A stretch of DNA of 64,000 nucleotides from Dyadobacter luteus (GTDB lineage Bacteria; Bacteroidota; Bacteroidia; Cytophagales; Spirosomataceae): NCBI RefSeq assembly GCF_003383615.1, contig NZ_QNUL01000002.1, positions 62,001-126,000 on the forward strand, in the 5' to 3' direction. Below the pieces are notes generated by a model. The model saw nothing but the letters and a program-made list of their open reading frames with translations, made no database searches and was not told where the DNA came from. Below are positions 37,804 to 47,511 of this stretch, piece by piece (within the stretch, counting starts at the first letter, position 1; the number at the start of each line of letters is the position of its first letter). Made by a program: the position numbers and the translations under genes.

Positions 37804-38362
37804 GAAAAATTATGGTTTGACTAATTGTTACAAATGAAATAATAATTTTTGGTTTAATTAAGAAAATATCACGTGCGGGGTGCATCGGTAACAGACAACA
37901 CGAAACTATTTCAATCAAATTTTTTGCAAACATAACATCTTGAACCTGCTAACAGAAATTATCCATTTACTTTTTACCGAAAAGTTAAAAATCATGTCCT
38001 GTGAATAAACGCCAAAGGACTAATGATGTTGCAATAAGGTTAAGCCAGTTACATACACATTTCTTTCCGTCAGCTACAAGCGGCACAGGTCTATTCCGTC
38101 TGACTGAAATACATCCGGTATTTTTACGTTAGATTTCCGGATGCCCTGCCACTATTTCATATAATGACGCGTAAAGTTGAAATAAGGTTGGCTCACTGAT
38201 GTTATTTGTTCTCTCAGAGATGCTAAATCCCAAAATCATTAATCTTTACGTTGCCTCAGGGTGTTTTGTTGCATATTCATAAATTATTGCTTTTAATAAA
38301 TGAATCATGTTGTAAATACCGTTACATCTGATAATTTTGCACTTTTACTGTTCTTGCCTTCA
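37804..38362. other. Divergent intergenic region between Kelch and DUF4270 genes
   Basis: About 560 bp without a supported gene. It contains the DUF4270 promoter (38309-38339) and an inverted repeat CATCCGG / CCGGATG (38112-38118, 38137-38143) with an 18-nt loop. No full promoter for the Kelch gene was found. Size and lack of ORFs would permit a small RNA, but nothing directly shows one. Confidence 0.4.
38309..38339 (+). promoter_or_regulatory. Promoter of the DUF4270 gene
   Basis: GTTG at 38309-38312, 19-nt spacer, TAATTTTG at 38332-38339. It lies after the TTG/ATG region near 38300 and before the ATG at 38363, so it fixes the start of the gene at 38363. Confidence 0.65.
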
Positions 38363-39790
38363 ATGAAATTTATTTCTTATTATTTCAATACGTATTCTCC
38401 GGCTGTTTCTAAATTTCTGGTAGCGACGGTATTTGCGGTTTCTATTGTCTCCTGCCAATGGGGCGATCAGGTGGATGCACTTGTTCAGCCGAATCCGGAT
38501 GAGTTTGCCGCGCTTTTTTCAGATACAAGCTCAGTAGTACTCTCTACAGTTGCCACCGATTCCATGATGACAGGTTCTCAGAGCAGACACCTTGTTGGAA
38601 GATATACGGATCCTTTTTTCGGGAAAATGCACGCAACCTCGAATATTCAGGTGGGGCTTACTAACACGGGTGCTATCTCTGTTCCTGAAACTGCAGTGTA
38701 TGATTCGTTGGCTTTGTCATTGCGTTATGATGGATATTATTATGGCGACACCACAAAATTGATGAACATAACCGTACACAGGCATTTGTCCGACATGATG
38801 GACAAGTCTGTGTATTACAATAGCGATCAGACTCCATACGAGGCAACGCCTATCGGAAGAAAAAGATTTTATCCGAGTCCGCGCCCATCAGCGGGAACAG
38901 TTGGTTCTGCCACAGGGAGAGTGGATCTGCATATCAAATTATCGGACGAATTAGGGAAAGAAATATTCGATCTGGCTAAAGCTGGTAAACTCAGTAACAA
39001 TGCTGAGTTTGTTAATCTGCTTAAGGGACTTGCCATTTTGCCGGCCACCACAGATAACAGTGCGGTGGTAGGTTTTTTACCAAACAACACAGCGCTAAGA
39101 TTGTATCATCATACGCCTGATGCGGTCGAAGGTTTGGATAAAGATTCTGTATCCGTTGAGCTTGTCGGCATCTATAATACTACGGGAGCGGACAGGAAGG
39201 GAACAATACTGGAAAAACTTCCTAATACGTATCGGGTAGCTTTACCATCTGCTCAGTCGGGTAATATGGCATTTGTACAGGCAGGTACAGGTATCATGAC
39301 CCGTGTGGATCTTCCATCAATACGTCAGCTGAATAACCTTAACTATACATTTGCAAACACCGCGCAGCTGATCCTTCAGCCCGTGAGAAGCAGCATTACA
39401 AATGCCTACTTTTTGCCATCGTCGTTGTATGTTTATTTATGTGATAAAAACAATGATTATATTCTGAGTGGGGGCAGCCCTCTTCCGCTGACCACGCTTA
39501 CTTCTGCGGGTACATCAGCAGTTGTGGGTACATTGGTGAATGATTTTGTTAACGACAGACAGTACTATACTGTTGACGTCAGTCAGTTTGTTAGAGATAT
39601 AATGGCATCTGAATCCGAGATCTCGTATGGTCTTTTATTAAGGACTTCGGCAACCTCTGTCAGCGGTGGCCTGTACGATGTTAACTCTGAATTCTCTAAA
39701 AGTTTTACAAGGATTGTGTTTGCCGACCAGGCTAATCCGAACGGAAGAACTAAATTGGAAATTAAGTATACCACCATCAAAACGCAATAG
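38363..39790 (+). CDS. DUF4270 lipoprotein
   Basis: 475 aa from the ATG at 38363, since the promoter lies just upstream. Long signal peptide with lipobox IVSCQWGDQ (Cys about residue 31). The mature part follows the DUF4270 pattern: early SVVLSTVATDSMMT and HLVGRYTDPFFGKMHATSNIQV, later FANTAQLILQPV and a C-terminal block YTVDVSQFVRDIMASE then RTKLEIKYT. DUF4270 proteins are abundant in Bacteroidota and of unknown function. Divergent from the Kelch/DUF4907 pair. Confidence 0.8.
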   Translation: MKFISYYFNTYSPAVSKFLVATVFAVSIVSCQWGDQVDALVQPNPDEFAALFSDTSSVVLSTVATDSMMTGSQSRHLVGRYTDPFFGKMHATSNIQVGLTNTGAISVPETAVYDSLALSLRYDGYYYGDTTKLMNITVHRHLSDMMDKSVYYNSDQTPYEATPIGRKRFYPSPRPSAGTVGSATGRVDLHIKLSDELGKEIFDLAKAGKLSNNAEFVNLLKGLAILPATTDNSAVVGFLPNNTALRLYHHTPDAVEGLDKDSVSVELVGIYNTTGADRKGTILEKLPNTYRVALPSAQSGNMAFVQAGTGIMTRVDLPSIRQLNNLNYTFANTAQLILQPVRSSITNAYFLPSSLYVYLCDKNNDYILSGGSPLPLTTLTSAGTSAVVGTLVNDFVNDRQYYTVDVSQFVRDIMASESEISYGLLLRTSATSVSGGLYDVNSEFSKSFTRIVFADQANPNGRTKLEIKYTTIKTQ

Positions 39791-39810
39791 TTTCCTGATG
39801 GTATAAGAAG

Positions 39811-39847
39811 AGCGATCTGTAACTCCTTGTTGCAGATCGCTTTTTTG
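39811..39847 (+). terminator. Terminator after the DUF4270 gene
   Basis: 13-bp arms 39811-39823 and 39829-39841 with a 5-nt loop and a following T7 run. On the plus strand the single imperfect position is a U-G wobble, on the minus strand a C-A mismatch, so plus is favoured. It abuts the bestrophin stop. Confidence 0.75.
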
Positions 39848-40750
39848 TTACATGATAAATCCGTTTTTCGGTAAAATCTTATCCGGGATAATCGGATCTT
39901 CTATCAACTGCAAAATATTGATTTCTATCGTACGGCAGAGCGAGGTCATCGGAATGTCGTTGGGCACATTTTCGAAAGGGTTCTGCATGGTGTAGGATAT
40001 ACTCTCAACATAAAAGAAGAGAAAGGAAATTACGAAAGTAATAGGAATGGCGATCCGGCCGATACTGTCGATCAGGCCCATCGGAAGAATGATCGTAAAT
40101 ACAAATATGATCATATGTACAAAGAAGCTGTACTGAGTAGGGAATATTGTGTTTTTAATTCTTTCACATTTTCCCATGGAATCACATAATCTCATAAAAG
40201 TATCGTCAAGGCTCTGAAACAATATGTGATCTATGTACCCGAGATGGTATACATCGGTCATTTTTGTCTGCATCAGATGAATAAGCGCGTTGGGGATGTT
40301 GTCGTGTCCTTTAATGAAGTTTATTTCATCCTCCGTCAGATGCAGGCTGGCATTGGGCAGTACAGGTTCTTTACGGAGGGAGTGATTGAGCGCGTAGCAC
40401 CATGCAATCTGCAAATGTGCGAGATTATCAATAATTGTCTTTCTCTCAGGTGCAGCAGGATCAATAAACGAAATTCCCTGCCTGACCAACGTTCTGCTAT
40501 CATTCACAATAGCTCCCCACACTTGGCGCGCTTCCCACCACCGGTCATAGGCCGAATTGGTACGAAAGCCTAATAGTAGTGAAAGTGCCGTTCCCACTAC
40601 AGAAATAATAGAAATTGGGAATACAAGAAAGTGCCAGTTCTGATATTGATACAGATAAAAAACCAGACCGGCATAGCAGGTCACTGCCACTACTCCGAGC
40701 CAGAAGCTTTTGAGTAGTCGCCATAGCGAAAAGACTTGCGTAACGTACAT
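39848..40750 (-). CDS. Bestrophin-family ion channel
   Basis: 300 aa with four to five hydrophobic segments. N-terminal pair near 15-60, then GFRTNSAYDRWWEARQVWG (about 80-98), the most conserved block of bacterial bestrophins (YneE type), and a second membrane pair near 205-250 ending in FYVESISYTMQNPFENVPNDIPM, the acidic neck-like segment after the membrane. Homologs form pentameric channels for anions or, in some bacteria, sodium. It lies downstream of the RND efflux operon beyond a terminator and is transcribed separately or by read-through. Confidence 0.88.
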   Translation of the reverse strand: MYVTQVFSLWRLLKSFWLGVVAVTCYAGLVFYLYQYQNWHFLVFPISIISVVGTALSLLLGFRTNSAYDRWWEARQVWGAIVNDSRTLVRQGISFIDPAAPERKTIIDNLAHLQIAWCYALNHSLRKEPVLPNASLHLTEDEINFIKGHDNIPNALIHLMQTKMTDVYHLGYIDHILFQSLDDTFMRLCDSMGKCERIKNTIFPTQYSFFVHMIIFVFTIILPMGLIDSIGRIAIPITFVISFLFFYVESISYTMQNPFENVPNDIPMTSLCRTIEINILQLIEDPIIPDKILPKNGFIM

Positions 40751-40825
40751 GTAAGTGGTGCTTATTGTTTTTGAAAAGTGTTAAAATGAGATAAAAATAA
40801 TTATACCAATGTACATGAAAGCAAA

Positions 40826-40853
40826 GAAGCGCGGAACAGGTGCTCCGCGCTTC
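40826..40853 (-). terminator. Terminator of the RND efflux operon
   Basis: Perfect 10-bp GC-rich arms GAAGCGCGGA / TCCGCGCTTC (40826-40835, 40844-40853) with an 8-nt loop, 35 bp after the RND stop on the minus strand; T tract is interrupted (TTTGCTTT). Confidence 0.65.
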
Positions 40854-40887
40854 GAAAAGATAATGATGTATTTTATTGCAATCCTGG

Positions 40888-43800
40888 CTAAATGAGGCGG
40901 GATTGTTTTTCTTCTTTTCTCATTTTGCCTTTGTAAACAAACTTCTCAATTGCTACAAATAATACCGGCACAACGAAAATGGCAAGAGAAGTTGCCGCTA
41001 ACATACCTCCGAATACGGTCCAGCCAATGGTTTTACGTGATTCGGCTGCCGCGCCACTTGCAAAGGCCAGTGGAAGTACCCCAAGTATGAATGCCAGGGA
41101 TGTCATGATGATCGGACGAAGACGCAGCTTCACAGCATCTAATGTCGCATCCACAATCGGCATACCGCCATCCACACGTTCCTTGGCAAATTCCACAATC
41201 AAAATCGCATTCTTCGCCGCCAAACCAATCAATGTAATTAAACCGATCTGCGCATAAATGTTATTTGACAAATTAGGAAGGAAGGTCAGCGTAAGAATAG
41301 ATCCGAACGCTCCGATGGGAACAGCAAACAGTACTGAGAACGGAATAGACCAGCTTTCATAAAGTGCTGCGAGGAACAGGAATACGAAGACGATTGAGAT
41401 GGCGAAAATAACAACTGTACTGTCACCTGCTTTAATCTCTTCACTACTCATACCAGAGAATTCATAACCGTATCCTGCAGGCAGTGTTGTGGCTGCTACT
41501 TCTTTAAGCGCCTCAATAGCCTGACCTGAACTGAATCCTGGCTTAGGTGTTCCGTTAATCTCAACCGAACGATAAATGTTATAATGAGAAATCAGGGCGG
41601 GGTTTTCAACTACTTTGGAAGTAATGAGCGCGCTGAGAGGAATCATATTTCCTTCACGGTTACGAACATAGAACTTGTTCACCTGCTCCAGATTGGAACG
41701 GAAACTGCTGTCAGCCTGAACCATTACACGGAAGTTTCTTCCATAAAGGTTAAAGTCATTTACATAGCTACTACCCAAAAGTGTAGATAATGATGTAAAC
41801 ACGTCGTTAACCTGAACACCCAATTTTTTGGTTTTGTCGCGGTCCACATCAATTTGATATCCGGGAGTACGGGCATTAAAGAAGGTATAAGCCATCCCGA
41901 TCTCAGGACGCGCATTTACCGCACCAAGGAACTTACGGGTTACCGCTTCAAATTGCTGGATATTATCCGTGCTTGTTGTCTGTTGAAGCTGGAAAGTAAA
42001 TCCGGAAGTATTACCAAGACCAGGAATCGCCGGAGGTGCAATAGCCATAACACGGGCTTCTTTCAGGTCAGAAGTAGCTTTTTGTATTTTCTGGATTACC
42101 GCTTGTACGTGGTGTTCTGCTCCTTTTCTTTCTGCCCATGGATGTAAGCTCACGAAGAGTGTACCTACGTTAGATTTGTTGGAGAAGCTGATCGCGTTCA
42201 ATCCTGCAATACCACCCGCTACACGTACTTCTGGAATAGCTGCCACACGTTTCATAACCTCCTTCATCATCGCGATGTTACGAGTAGTAGAAGTAGCTTC
42301 CTGCATTTCGTAAGTCACAAACATACGTCCTTCGTCCTCTACAGGAATAAATCCGGATGGTTTGTTTTTGAAAAGGAATACAAGACCGACAATAAGACAA
42401 ACCATCATGATCATTACATAAGGCGTGCCTTTGATCCATTTCGATACACCTCTTGTATAAGAATTGGCCAATCCGTCGAACCATTTGTTGAAACGGTCAA
42501 AGAATTTTTCAAGCATGTTTTTCTTTTCACCTGCTCCTTTGCTGGGTTTCAGCATGATGGTACATAGAGCCGGCGTTAATGAAAGTGCAACAAATGCTGA
42601 AAGCAATACAGAAACAGCAATGGTGATCGCAAACTGCTGATAGAGACGACCTACGATACCTGGTACAAAACTTACCGGAACGAATACCGCAGCCAAAATA
42701 AGTGCAATCGCAATTACAGGTCCGGAAATTTCTTTCATCGCTTTGGCAGTTGCCTCACGCGCCGACATTTTGTGGTGGTCAATATTATGCTGCACCGCTT
42801 CCACCACCACAATCGCATCATCGACTACAATACCAATGGCGAGTACGAAGGCAAAGAGCGTCAGTGTATTAATCGTGAAGCCGAACGGTATAAAGAAAAT
42901 AAATGTACCGATCAGAGATACCGGAATCGCAAGGATAGGAATCAGTGTTGCTCTCCAGTTCTGAAGGAACAGGAATACCACGATTACCACCAGAATCATC
43001 GCTTCCGCGAAAGTATGAAGCACTTCTTCGATAGAAACTTTTACAACCGTGGCCGTCTCGTTAGGAATCACATAATCGATATCCTTAGGGAAGGTCTTCT
43101 TCATTTCTGTAAGCGCCTTCATTACGCCGTCGTAAGTTTCAAGCGCATTGGCACCAGGAGCCTGATAGATCAATACAAATGCAGCAGGTTTTCCTTCTAC
43201 GAATGCATTTACACCGTAATCAAATTTACCCAGTTCTACACGCGCTATGTCTTTCAGATACACAACACTTCCTTCAGCAGGAGAGGAGCGTACTATAATG
43301 TTTTCAAACTGTTCTTTGGTGTTCAAACGGCTATTCGTCAGAACTGTGTATTCGAAACTCTGTGTATTTGGCTGAGGATTTCCACCGACAGTACCTGCTG
43401 CGATCTGAAGGTTTTGTTCTGCAAGCGCAGCCGAAATGTCGCTTGGCGTCATGTTCATGCTGGCCAGTTTCTCCGGATTTAACCAGATACGCATACCGAA
43501 GTCATCCGCACGCGACACGATATCACCCACACCTTTTACACGTTGCAATGCATCCTTAACATAGATGTTGGCAAAGTTACCAATGAATTGGGCGTCGTGT
43601 GTGCCGTTCGGAGAATACAGTGCCAGTACGATCATGATACTTGGCTGGCGTTTTCTTACCGTAAGACCGAGACGTTTCACCGCATCCGGGAGAGATGGTT
43701 CAGCTACGCTTACACGGTTCTGTACATCAAGTGCGGCAATGTTTACATCTGTTCCAACATCAAATACAACGTTAATGCTGCTTTGTCCGCTACTTGTACT

Positions 43801-44046
43801 GTTACTGGACATGTAGCTCATGCCGGGTACACCATTCACCTGGGTTTCTATTGCTGTGGTGGTGGTTTGTTCCACCGTCTGGGCATCGGCACCGGTAAAT
43901 GTACCGGAAATAGTTACCGTAGGAGGGGTAACATCAGGATACTGCGCTACGGGTAGCGTTGTTAAGGCTATCAGCCCGACCAGCACAATCACAATCGAGG
44001 AAACGATTGCGGTAATGGGCCGTTTTATAAAAATATCTGCAATCAT
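40888..44046 (-). CDS. RND multidrug efflux pump, inner membrane transporter (HAE1 family, AcrB/MexB-like)
   Basis: 1052 aa, the full family length. It starts MIADIFIKRPITAIVSS and has 12 membrane segments in the 1+5 / 1+5 layout. The proton relay is intact: GIVVDDAIVVVEAVQHN with the Asp pair in TM4 and GLAAKNAILIVEFAKE with Lys in TM10. Large porter loops follow TM1 and TM7. It is the last gene of tetR-OMF-MFP-RND, 63 bp after the MFP. Drugs, bile-like or host compounds are typical substrates; none can be named from sequence. Confidence 0.95.
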   Translation of the reverse strand: MIADIFIKRPITAIVSSIVIVLVGLIALTTLPVAQYPDVTPPTVTISGTFTGADAQTVEQTTTTAIETQVNGVPGMSYMSSNSTSSGQSSINVVFDVGTDVNIAALDVQNRVSVAEPSLPDAVKRLGLTVRKRQPSIMIVLALYSPNGTHDAQFIGNFANIYVKDALQRVKGVGDIVSRADDFGMRIWLNPEKLASMNMTPSDISAALAEQNLQIAAGTVGGNPQPNTQSFEYTVLTNSRLNTKEQFENIIVRSSPAEGSVVYLKDIARVELGKFDYGVNAFVEGKPAAFVLIYQAPGANALETYDGVMKALTEMKKTFPKDIDYVIPNETATVVKVSIEEVLHTFAEAMILVVIVVFLFLQNWRATLIPILAIPVSLIGTFIFFIPFGFTINTLTLFAFVLAIGIVVDDAIVVVEAVQHNIDHHKMSAREATAKAMKEISGPVIAIALILAAVFVPVSFVPGIVGRLYQQFAITIAVSVLLSAFVALSLTPALCTIMLKPSKGAGEKKNMLEKFFDRFNKWFDGLANSYTRGVSKWIKGTPYVMIMMVCLIVGLVFLFKNKPSGFIPVEDEGRMFVTYEMQEATSTTRNIAMMKEVMKRVAAIPEVRVAGGIAGLNAISFSNKSNVGTLFVSLHPWAERKGAEHHVQAVIQKIQKATSDLKEARVMAIAPPAIPGLGNTSGFTFQLQQTTSTDNIQQFEAVTRKFLGAVNARPEIGMAYTFFNARTPGYQIDVDRDKTKKLGVQVNDVFTSLSTLLGSSYVNDFNLYGRNFRVMVQADSSFRSNLEQVNKFYVRNREGNMIPLSALITSKVVENPALISHYNIYRSVEINGTPKPGFSSGQAIEALKEVAATTLPAGYGYEFSGMSSEEIKAGDSTVVIFAISIVFVFLFLAALYESWSIPFSVLFAVPIGAFGSILTLTFLPNLSNNIYAQIGLITLIGLAAKNAILIVEFAKERVDGGMPIVDATLDAVKLRLRPIIMTSLAFILGVLPLAFASGAAAESRKTIGWTVFGGMLAATSLAIFVVPVLFVAIEKFVYKGKMRKEEKQSRLI

Positions 44047-44109
44047 TTGTTCAGTTATTTAGAGAATCATCAGGAAAATTTGGCGACTTGTGTCTCAAAT
44101 TTCCTGTAA

Positions 44110-45249
44110 CTATTTTGTTGTAGGTGCTCCGGCAGGGGCTGCTGCAGGTTGTGTGTTGATTACAGCACCTTCACGCAGGTTCTGAACACCTTCAACCACG
44201 ATCTTTTCGCCTGGCTTTAAGCCTTCCTTTACAATAATATTCTGACCGATAGGCTGTCCAAGAGCAAGTTTACGCTGACTTACTTTGCTGCTGTCTCCTT
44301 CAACATATACAAAAAATTCACCCAACTGTTCTGTCACAGCTTTGTAAGGAATAATGACCGATTCGGCAGAGGCACTGTTCAATACACGAACGGTGCCCGT
44401 CATACCCGCGCGAAGCAGATTTTCATTGTTCGGGAAAACAAGTCTGGCTTTGATTGTTCCTGTCTGAGGATCAACTGCACGGTCCAGTAGTTGTAGTTTT
44501 CCGGGCTGAGGGTAAATATCCCTTCCGAAGGCAAGTGTAAATGTGGAATCAGTTCCTTTGTTGTTTTTCAGAAAGTTTGAAAAGCGGAAAATTTCTTTTT
44601 GATCTACATTGAAATCTACCGCCAGCTGACCGTCAGATGAAACGGTATTAAGAACAGTTTGTCCTGCACTCACCGCTGCGCCTACTTTCACAAGTGAGAT
44701 ACCGATGGTTCCATTGAATGGCGCAAATACCTTCGTGTAGCGAACATTGGTAGATACAGCAGCTATGTTTGCTTTAGCAGCCTGGGCTTGTCTTTTAGCC
44801 ACTTCAAGCGCCGCATCAGCATTGTCTACAAGCTGTTTTGCTACAGCATCGTTTTTGTCAAGCTCATGATAGCGGTCTGCATCCTTTTGAGCTTTCACAA
44901 CATTCGCTTCCTGTACTGCCAGATTAGCCACAGCTTGTTCGTAGTTGGCAGAGTACAGCTGGGCATCAATAGTATAGAGTAGTTGACCTTTCTTTACACG
45001 TGCTCCATCCTGAAAATGAACGCCTGTGATAAATCCTGTTACCTGAGGACGAAGTTCCACCTGATTCAGTGCAGTTATACTTGCGGGATATTCGTCGTGG
45101 TAAACAGCGTCAGTAGATTTTACTTCTTCAACAGTAACGTTTACAGGCGGAGGAGCCTGTTGTGCAGCCTGCTCATTTTTTTTACCGCATGAAGCCAATA
45201 AAAGTGCTGAAAGTGCGGCTATATAATAGGTTGTTTTATTTGAAAACAT
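44110..45249 (-). CDS. RND efflux periplasmic adaptor (MFP) lipoprotein
   Basis: 379 aa with a lipobox ALLLASCGKK (Cys about residue 21). The lipoyl half-motifs flank a helical hairpin: VRPQVTGFITGVHFQDGARVKKGQLLYTID (about 65-95) and YTKVFAPFNGTIGISLVKVGAAVSAGQ (about 165-190), with an AQ/K-rich coiled coil between. The beta-barrel and membrane-proximal domains follow, ending in PGEKIVVEGVQNLREGAVI. It bridges the RND pump and the outer membrane factor encoded next door. Confidence 0.93.
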   Translation of the reverse strand: MFSNKTTYYIAALSALLLASCGKKNEQAAQQAPPPVNVTVEEVKSTDAVYHDEYPASITALNQVELRPQVTGFITGVHFQDGARVKKGQLLYTIDAQLYSANYEQAVANLAVQEANVVKAQKDADRYHELDKNDAVAKQLVDNADAALEVAKRQAQAAKANIAAVSTNVRYTKVFAPFNGTIGISLVKVGAAVSAGQTVLNTVSSDGQLAVDFNVDQKEIFRFSNFLKNNKGTDSTFTLAFGRDIYPQPGKLQLLDRAVDPQTGTIKARLVFPNNENLLRAGMTGTVRVLNSASAESVIIPYKAVTEQLGEFFVYVEGDSSKVSQRKLALGQPIGQNIIVKEGLKPGEKIVVEGVQNLREGAVINTQPAAAPAGAPTTK

Positions 45250-45271
45250 GGTACTAATAAGGTTTCGATAA

Positions 45272-46630
45272 TTAATAGTTTAGCTGACCAAGTGCTCTTT
45301 GTACATCAATTTTGTTGGCAAGAACCTGATACAAAGCGTTGTAATAGTTAATGCGTGCCAATCTGAGATCAGTTTCAGAAGTGATTACTTCCAGATACGT
45401 TTTGATTCCGGATTTATACTGAAGTTGGATCACGTCATATACTTCGCGGGCAAGGTCCACATTTTCTTTCTGAGCCAACAGGTTCGTAAGGCTTCCTTTG
45501 TAGTAACCCAGAGCCGTTGCGTATTCCGAATTTACACTCATCTGCAAATTCTTGATATCAAGATCCGTTCTCTTTACCTGCCATTCTGCCGTATTGATGT
45601 TGTACTTACGCTTTCCCCCCTGAAATAATGGAAGGGACAATGTTAGGTTGGCGAAAGAGTTGGGGAAGTTGTTAGAGTACAAATCTGTCAGATTGTTGTT
45701 CAGATAGTTCAGGTTGTATGCTCCATTAAGAGAAACAGTTGGCAAAAAGCTCCATTTGTTATATTGAAGATTTGCTTCCATCAGTCTCTTCTGGGTATTG
45801 AGCAATTGATACTCAATACGTGCAGTGGCCTGAGGATTCTGAACTGTATCCAGCAGTATATCACGTTCCATCTGCAAACTATCATAGCTGATTTTCAGAC
45901 TCTGCTCCGTCGGGTAACCCATCAGTGCTTTCAGGTATTCTACCTTCCCTTTAAGAATCTCCTCGTTGCTGGTTTTCGCAGCTCTGGTGTTGTTGAGCGA
46001 AATGGTTGCACGTTTGTAGTCAATCTTATCGGCGATGCCCGACTTATATTGATTCTCTGCATCTTTCAAACTTCTTTCCAACCGCTGGATATCTTCGGTT
46101 GATACCTGAATCTGCTGAGTAGTGGCCAGTACATCGTAAAATGCTTTGGACACATTCACTGCCAGGTCAATTTTGTTAGCAGTAGTAGTCTGGCTGGCCT
46201 GCGTACGTACGTCGGTTTTTGTTCTTTTGGCCAAAAGCACATCTCTGTTAAATATGGCCTGATTGAGCGTAAACTGTGCTGCAGAAGTATTCGCCACGCC
46301 CAATTTTACCGGGTTACCCGCAATAATGCTGGTTTGCACAATGAATGCGTGCTGCAGATTATACGCGAAATTGATTTGCGGATACCAGTCGGCGAGCTTG
46401 CTTTTAATGTTGTTTTCAGTAATTTTTTCGTCAATTAAAGACTGCTGAATAAGAGGCTGGTTCTTTAGAGCATACTGAATTACTTCTTCAAGCGTAGCGT
46501 TGTTGATAGTATTTTGTCCGCCGGATGCATTGCTTTGCGACTGGGCAAAAACAAGTGCCTGTCCAGGGAAAAGCATTGATACAAAAATTGCTAAAAGTCG
46601 AATTCTTTTAGCCTTCAATTTAAAATCCAT
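45272..46630 (-). CDS. TolC-family outer membrane factor
   Basis: 452 aa with a signal peptide cleaved near LVFAQSQ. Two structurally repeated halves each contain long helices with the coiled-coil patterns of TolC (IQVSTEDIQRLERSLKDAENQYKSGIADKIDYKRATISLNNTRA; VDLAREVYDVIQLQYKSGIKTYLEVITSETDLRLA). It forms the outer membrane exit duct of the pump. It is second in the operon, 66 bp after tetR and 22 bp before the adaptor. Confidence 0.93.
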   Translation of the reverse strand: MDFKLKAKRIRLLAIFVSMLFPGQALVFAQSQSNASGGQNTINNATLEEVIQYALKNQPLIQQSLIDEKITENNIKSKLADWYPQINFAYNLQHAFIVQTSIIAGNPVKLGVANTSAAQFTLNQAIFNRDVLLAKRTKTDVRTQASQTTTANKIDLAVNVSKAFYDVLATTQQIQVSTEDIQRLERSLKDAENQYKSGIADKIDYKRATISLNNTRAAKTSNEEILKGKVEYLKALMGYPTEQSLKISYDSLQMERDILLDTVQNPQATARIEYQLLNTQKRLMEANLQYNKWSFLPTVSLNGAYNLNYLNNNLTDLYSNNFPNSFANLTLSLPLFQGGKRKYNINTAEWQVKRTDLDIKNLQMSVNSEYATALGYYKGSLTNLLAQKENVDLAREVYDVIQLQYKSGIKTYLEVITSETDLRLARINYYNALYQVLANKIDVQRALGQLNY

Positions 46631-46696
46631 GAAAGGGAGACTTTTAATTTAGATAATGATTTATGGTGTTAATTGGAGGGAGACAGCGTTGCAGCA

Positions 46697-47350
46697 TTAA
46701 CTCGTGATTGAATCGTTTAATTCCGGTTTAATCATTTCCTGAAATATTTTTTTGAAATGACTCTTAAGTTTTGCAATCATGTGTGCTTCCTGTTCTTCCT
46801 CTGACAAATCCTGAATACCATAGACAGTACAGTAATAAGATTTGGTACTAAGTAGTTGGTTTACAGTTCCGTAAAGTGTTGTCGAAAGCATGGGTACATC
46901 CACTTCACTTCTAAATATGCCAAGCTTCTGACCTTCATGAATAATGCTCTCCATAGCACGAAGGTTTTTTAGCTTCAATTCAGTCAATAGCTCCGATATG
47001 ATTGGCGTTCGCCTATCAGGGGAAAGTTGCTCACGAAGTACTACGTTGTGAAAGCACTGTTTCTCAAATATTCTGTTGATCATACCGTCCACCATCAGGT
47101 TCACACGCTGCATTGGAGACAGGCCCAGATCACGGAGCAGTTCATCCAGCCGTGCACCAAATTCACGGGCACGAACTTCAAAAAGTGCTTCTATAAGCTT
47201 GTCTTTTGACCCAAAATAGTACGAGACCATCGAGACATTGATATCTGCTTCCTGAGAAATGTCGCGTATTGAGGTGGCAGAGAATCCCTTTGCGGCGAAG
47301 AGCCGCTCAGCAACGCTGATAATCTGTAATTGCTTTTGATTGTATTCCAT
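46697..47350 (-). CDS. TetR/AcrR-family transcriptional repressor of the efflux operon
   Basis: 217 aa. N-terminal helix-turn-helix: ERLFAAKGFSATSIRDISQEADINVSMVSYYFGSKDKLIEALFE (about 16-60), with recognition helix around NVSMVSYYF. The C-terminal ligand domain is helical without obvious marker residues. It is the first gene of the efflux operon, so repression would be autoregulatory and act on the whole pump. A perfect 15-bp inverted repeat overlaps its promoter (see the operator entry). Confidence 0.92.
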   Translation of the reverse strand: MEYNQKQLQIISVAERLFAAKGFSATSIRDISQEADINVSMVSYYFGSKDKLIEALFEVRAREFGARLDELLRDLGLSPMQRVNLMVDGMINRIFEKQCFHNVVLREQLSPDRRTPIISELLTELKLKNLRAMESIIHEGQKLGIFRSEVDVPMLSTTLYGTVNQLLSTKSYYCTVYGIQDLSEEEQEAHMIAKLKSHFKKIFQEMIKPELNDSITS

Positions 47351-47397
47351 ATTTACACTGATAGCATAACCGCAGGGCTATGCTGAAGTTGGAATGG

Positions 47398-47428
47398 CAA
47401 AGGTAGTTCTTACTTTAAGATAATCAAA
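47398..47428 (-). promoter_or_regulatory. Promoter of the tetR-efflux operon
   Basis: On the minus strand: TTTG at 47428-47425, exactly 19 nt, TACCTTTG at 47405-47398. Both boxes match the Bacteroidota consensus. The TTTG box lies inside the left arm of the operator. Confidence 0.75.
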
Positions 47429-47449
47429 CGTTTGTTTGATTATCTTAAA
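47414..47449. promoter_or_regulatory. Candidate TetR operator, perfect 15-bp inverted repeat
   Basis: Arms TTTAAGATAATCAAA (47414-47428) and TTTGATTATCTTAAA (47435-47449) with a 6-nt centre; CAAACGTTTG (47425-47434) is a palindrome inside it. It covers the -33 box of the tetR promoter, so a bound dimer would block polymerase. It also lies 3' of the symporter gene, but lacks GC content for a terminator. Confidence 0.7.
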
Positions 47450-47511
47450 CAATTATTTGATTTCTATAATAAAATGTTGCTTTTGTGTAAGTCTGTTAGA
47501 AAAATATGATC

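Noticed and set aside
42772-43482. 236-aa plus-strand open frame inside the RND pump gene
   Set aside because: Antisense shadow of an intact, conserved coding region.
47414-47449. Symporter terminator instead of operator
   Set aside because: The stem is A/T rich, is not followed by a T run on the minus strand, and contains the -33 box of the tetR promoter.
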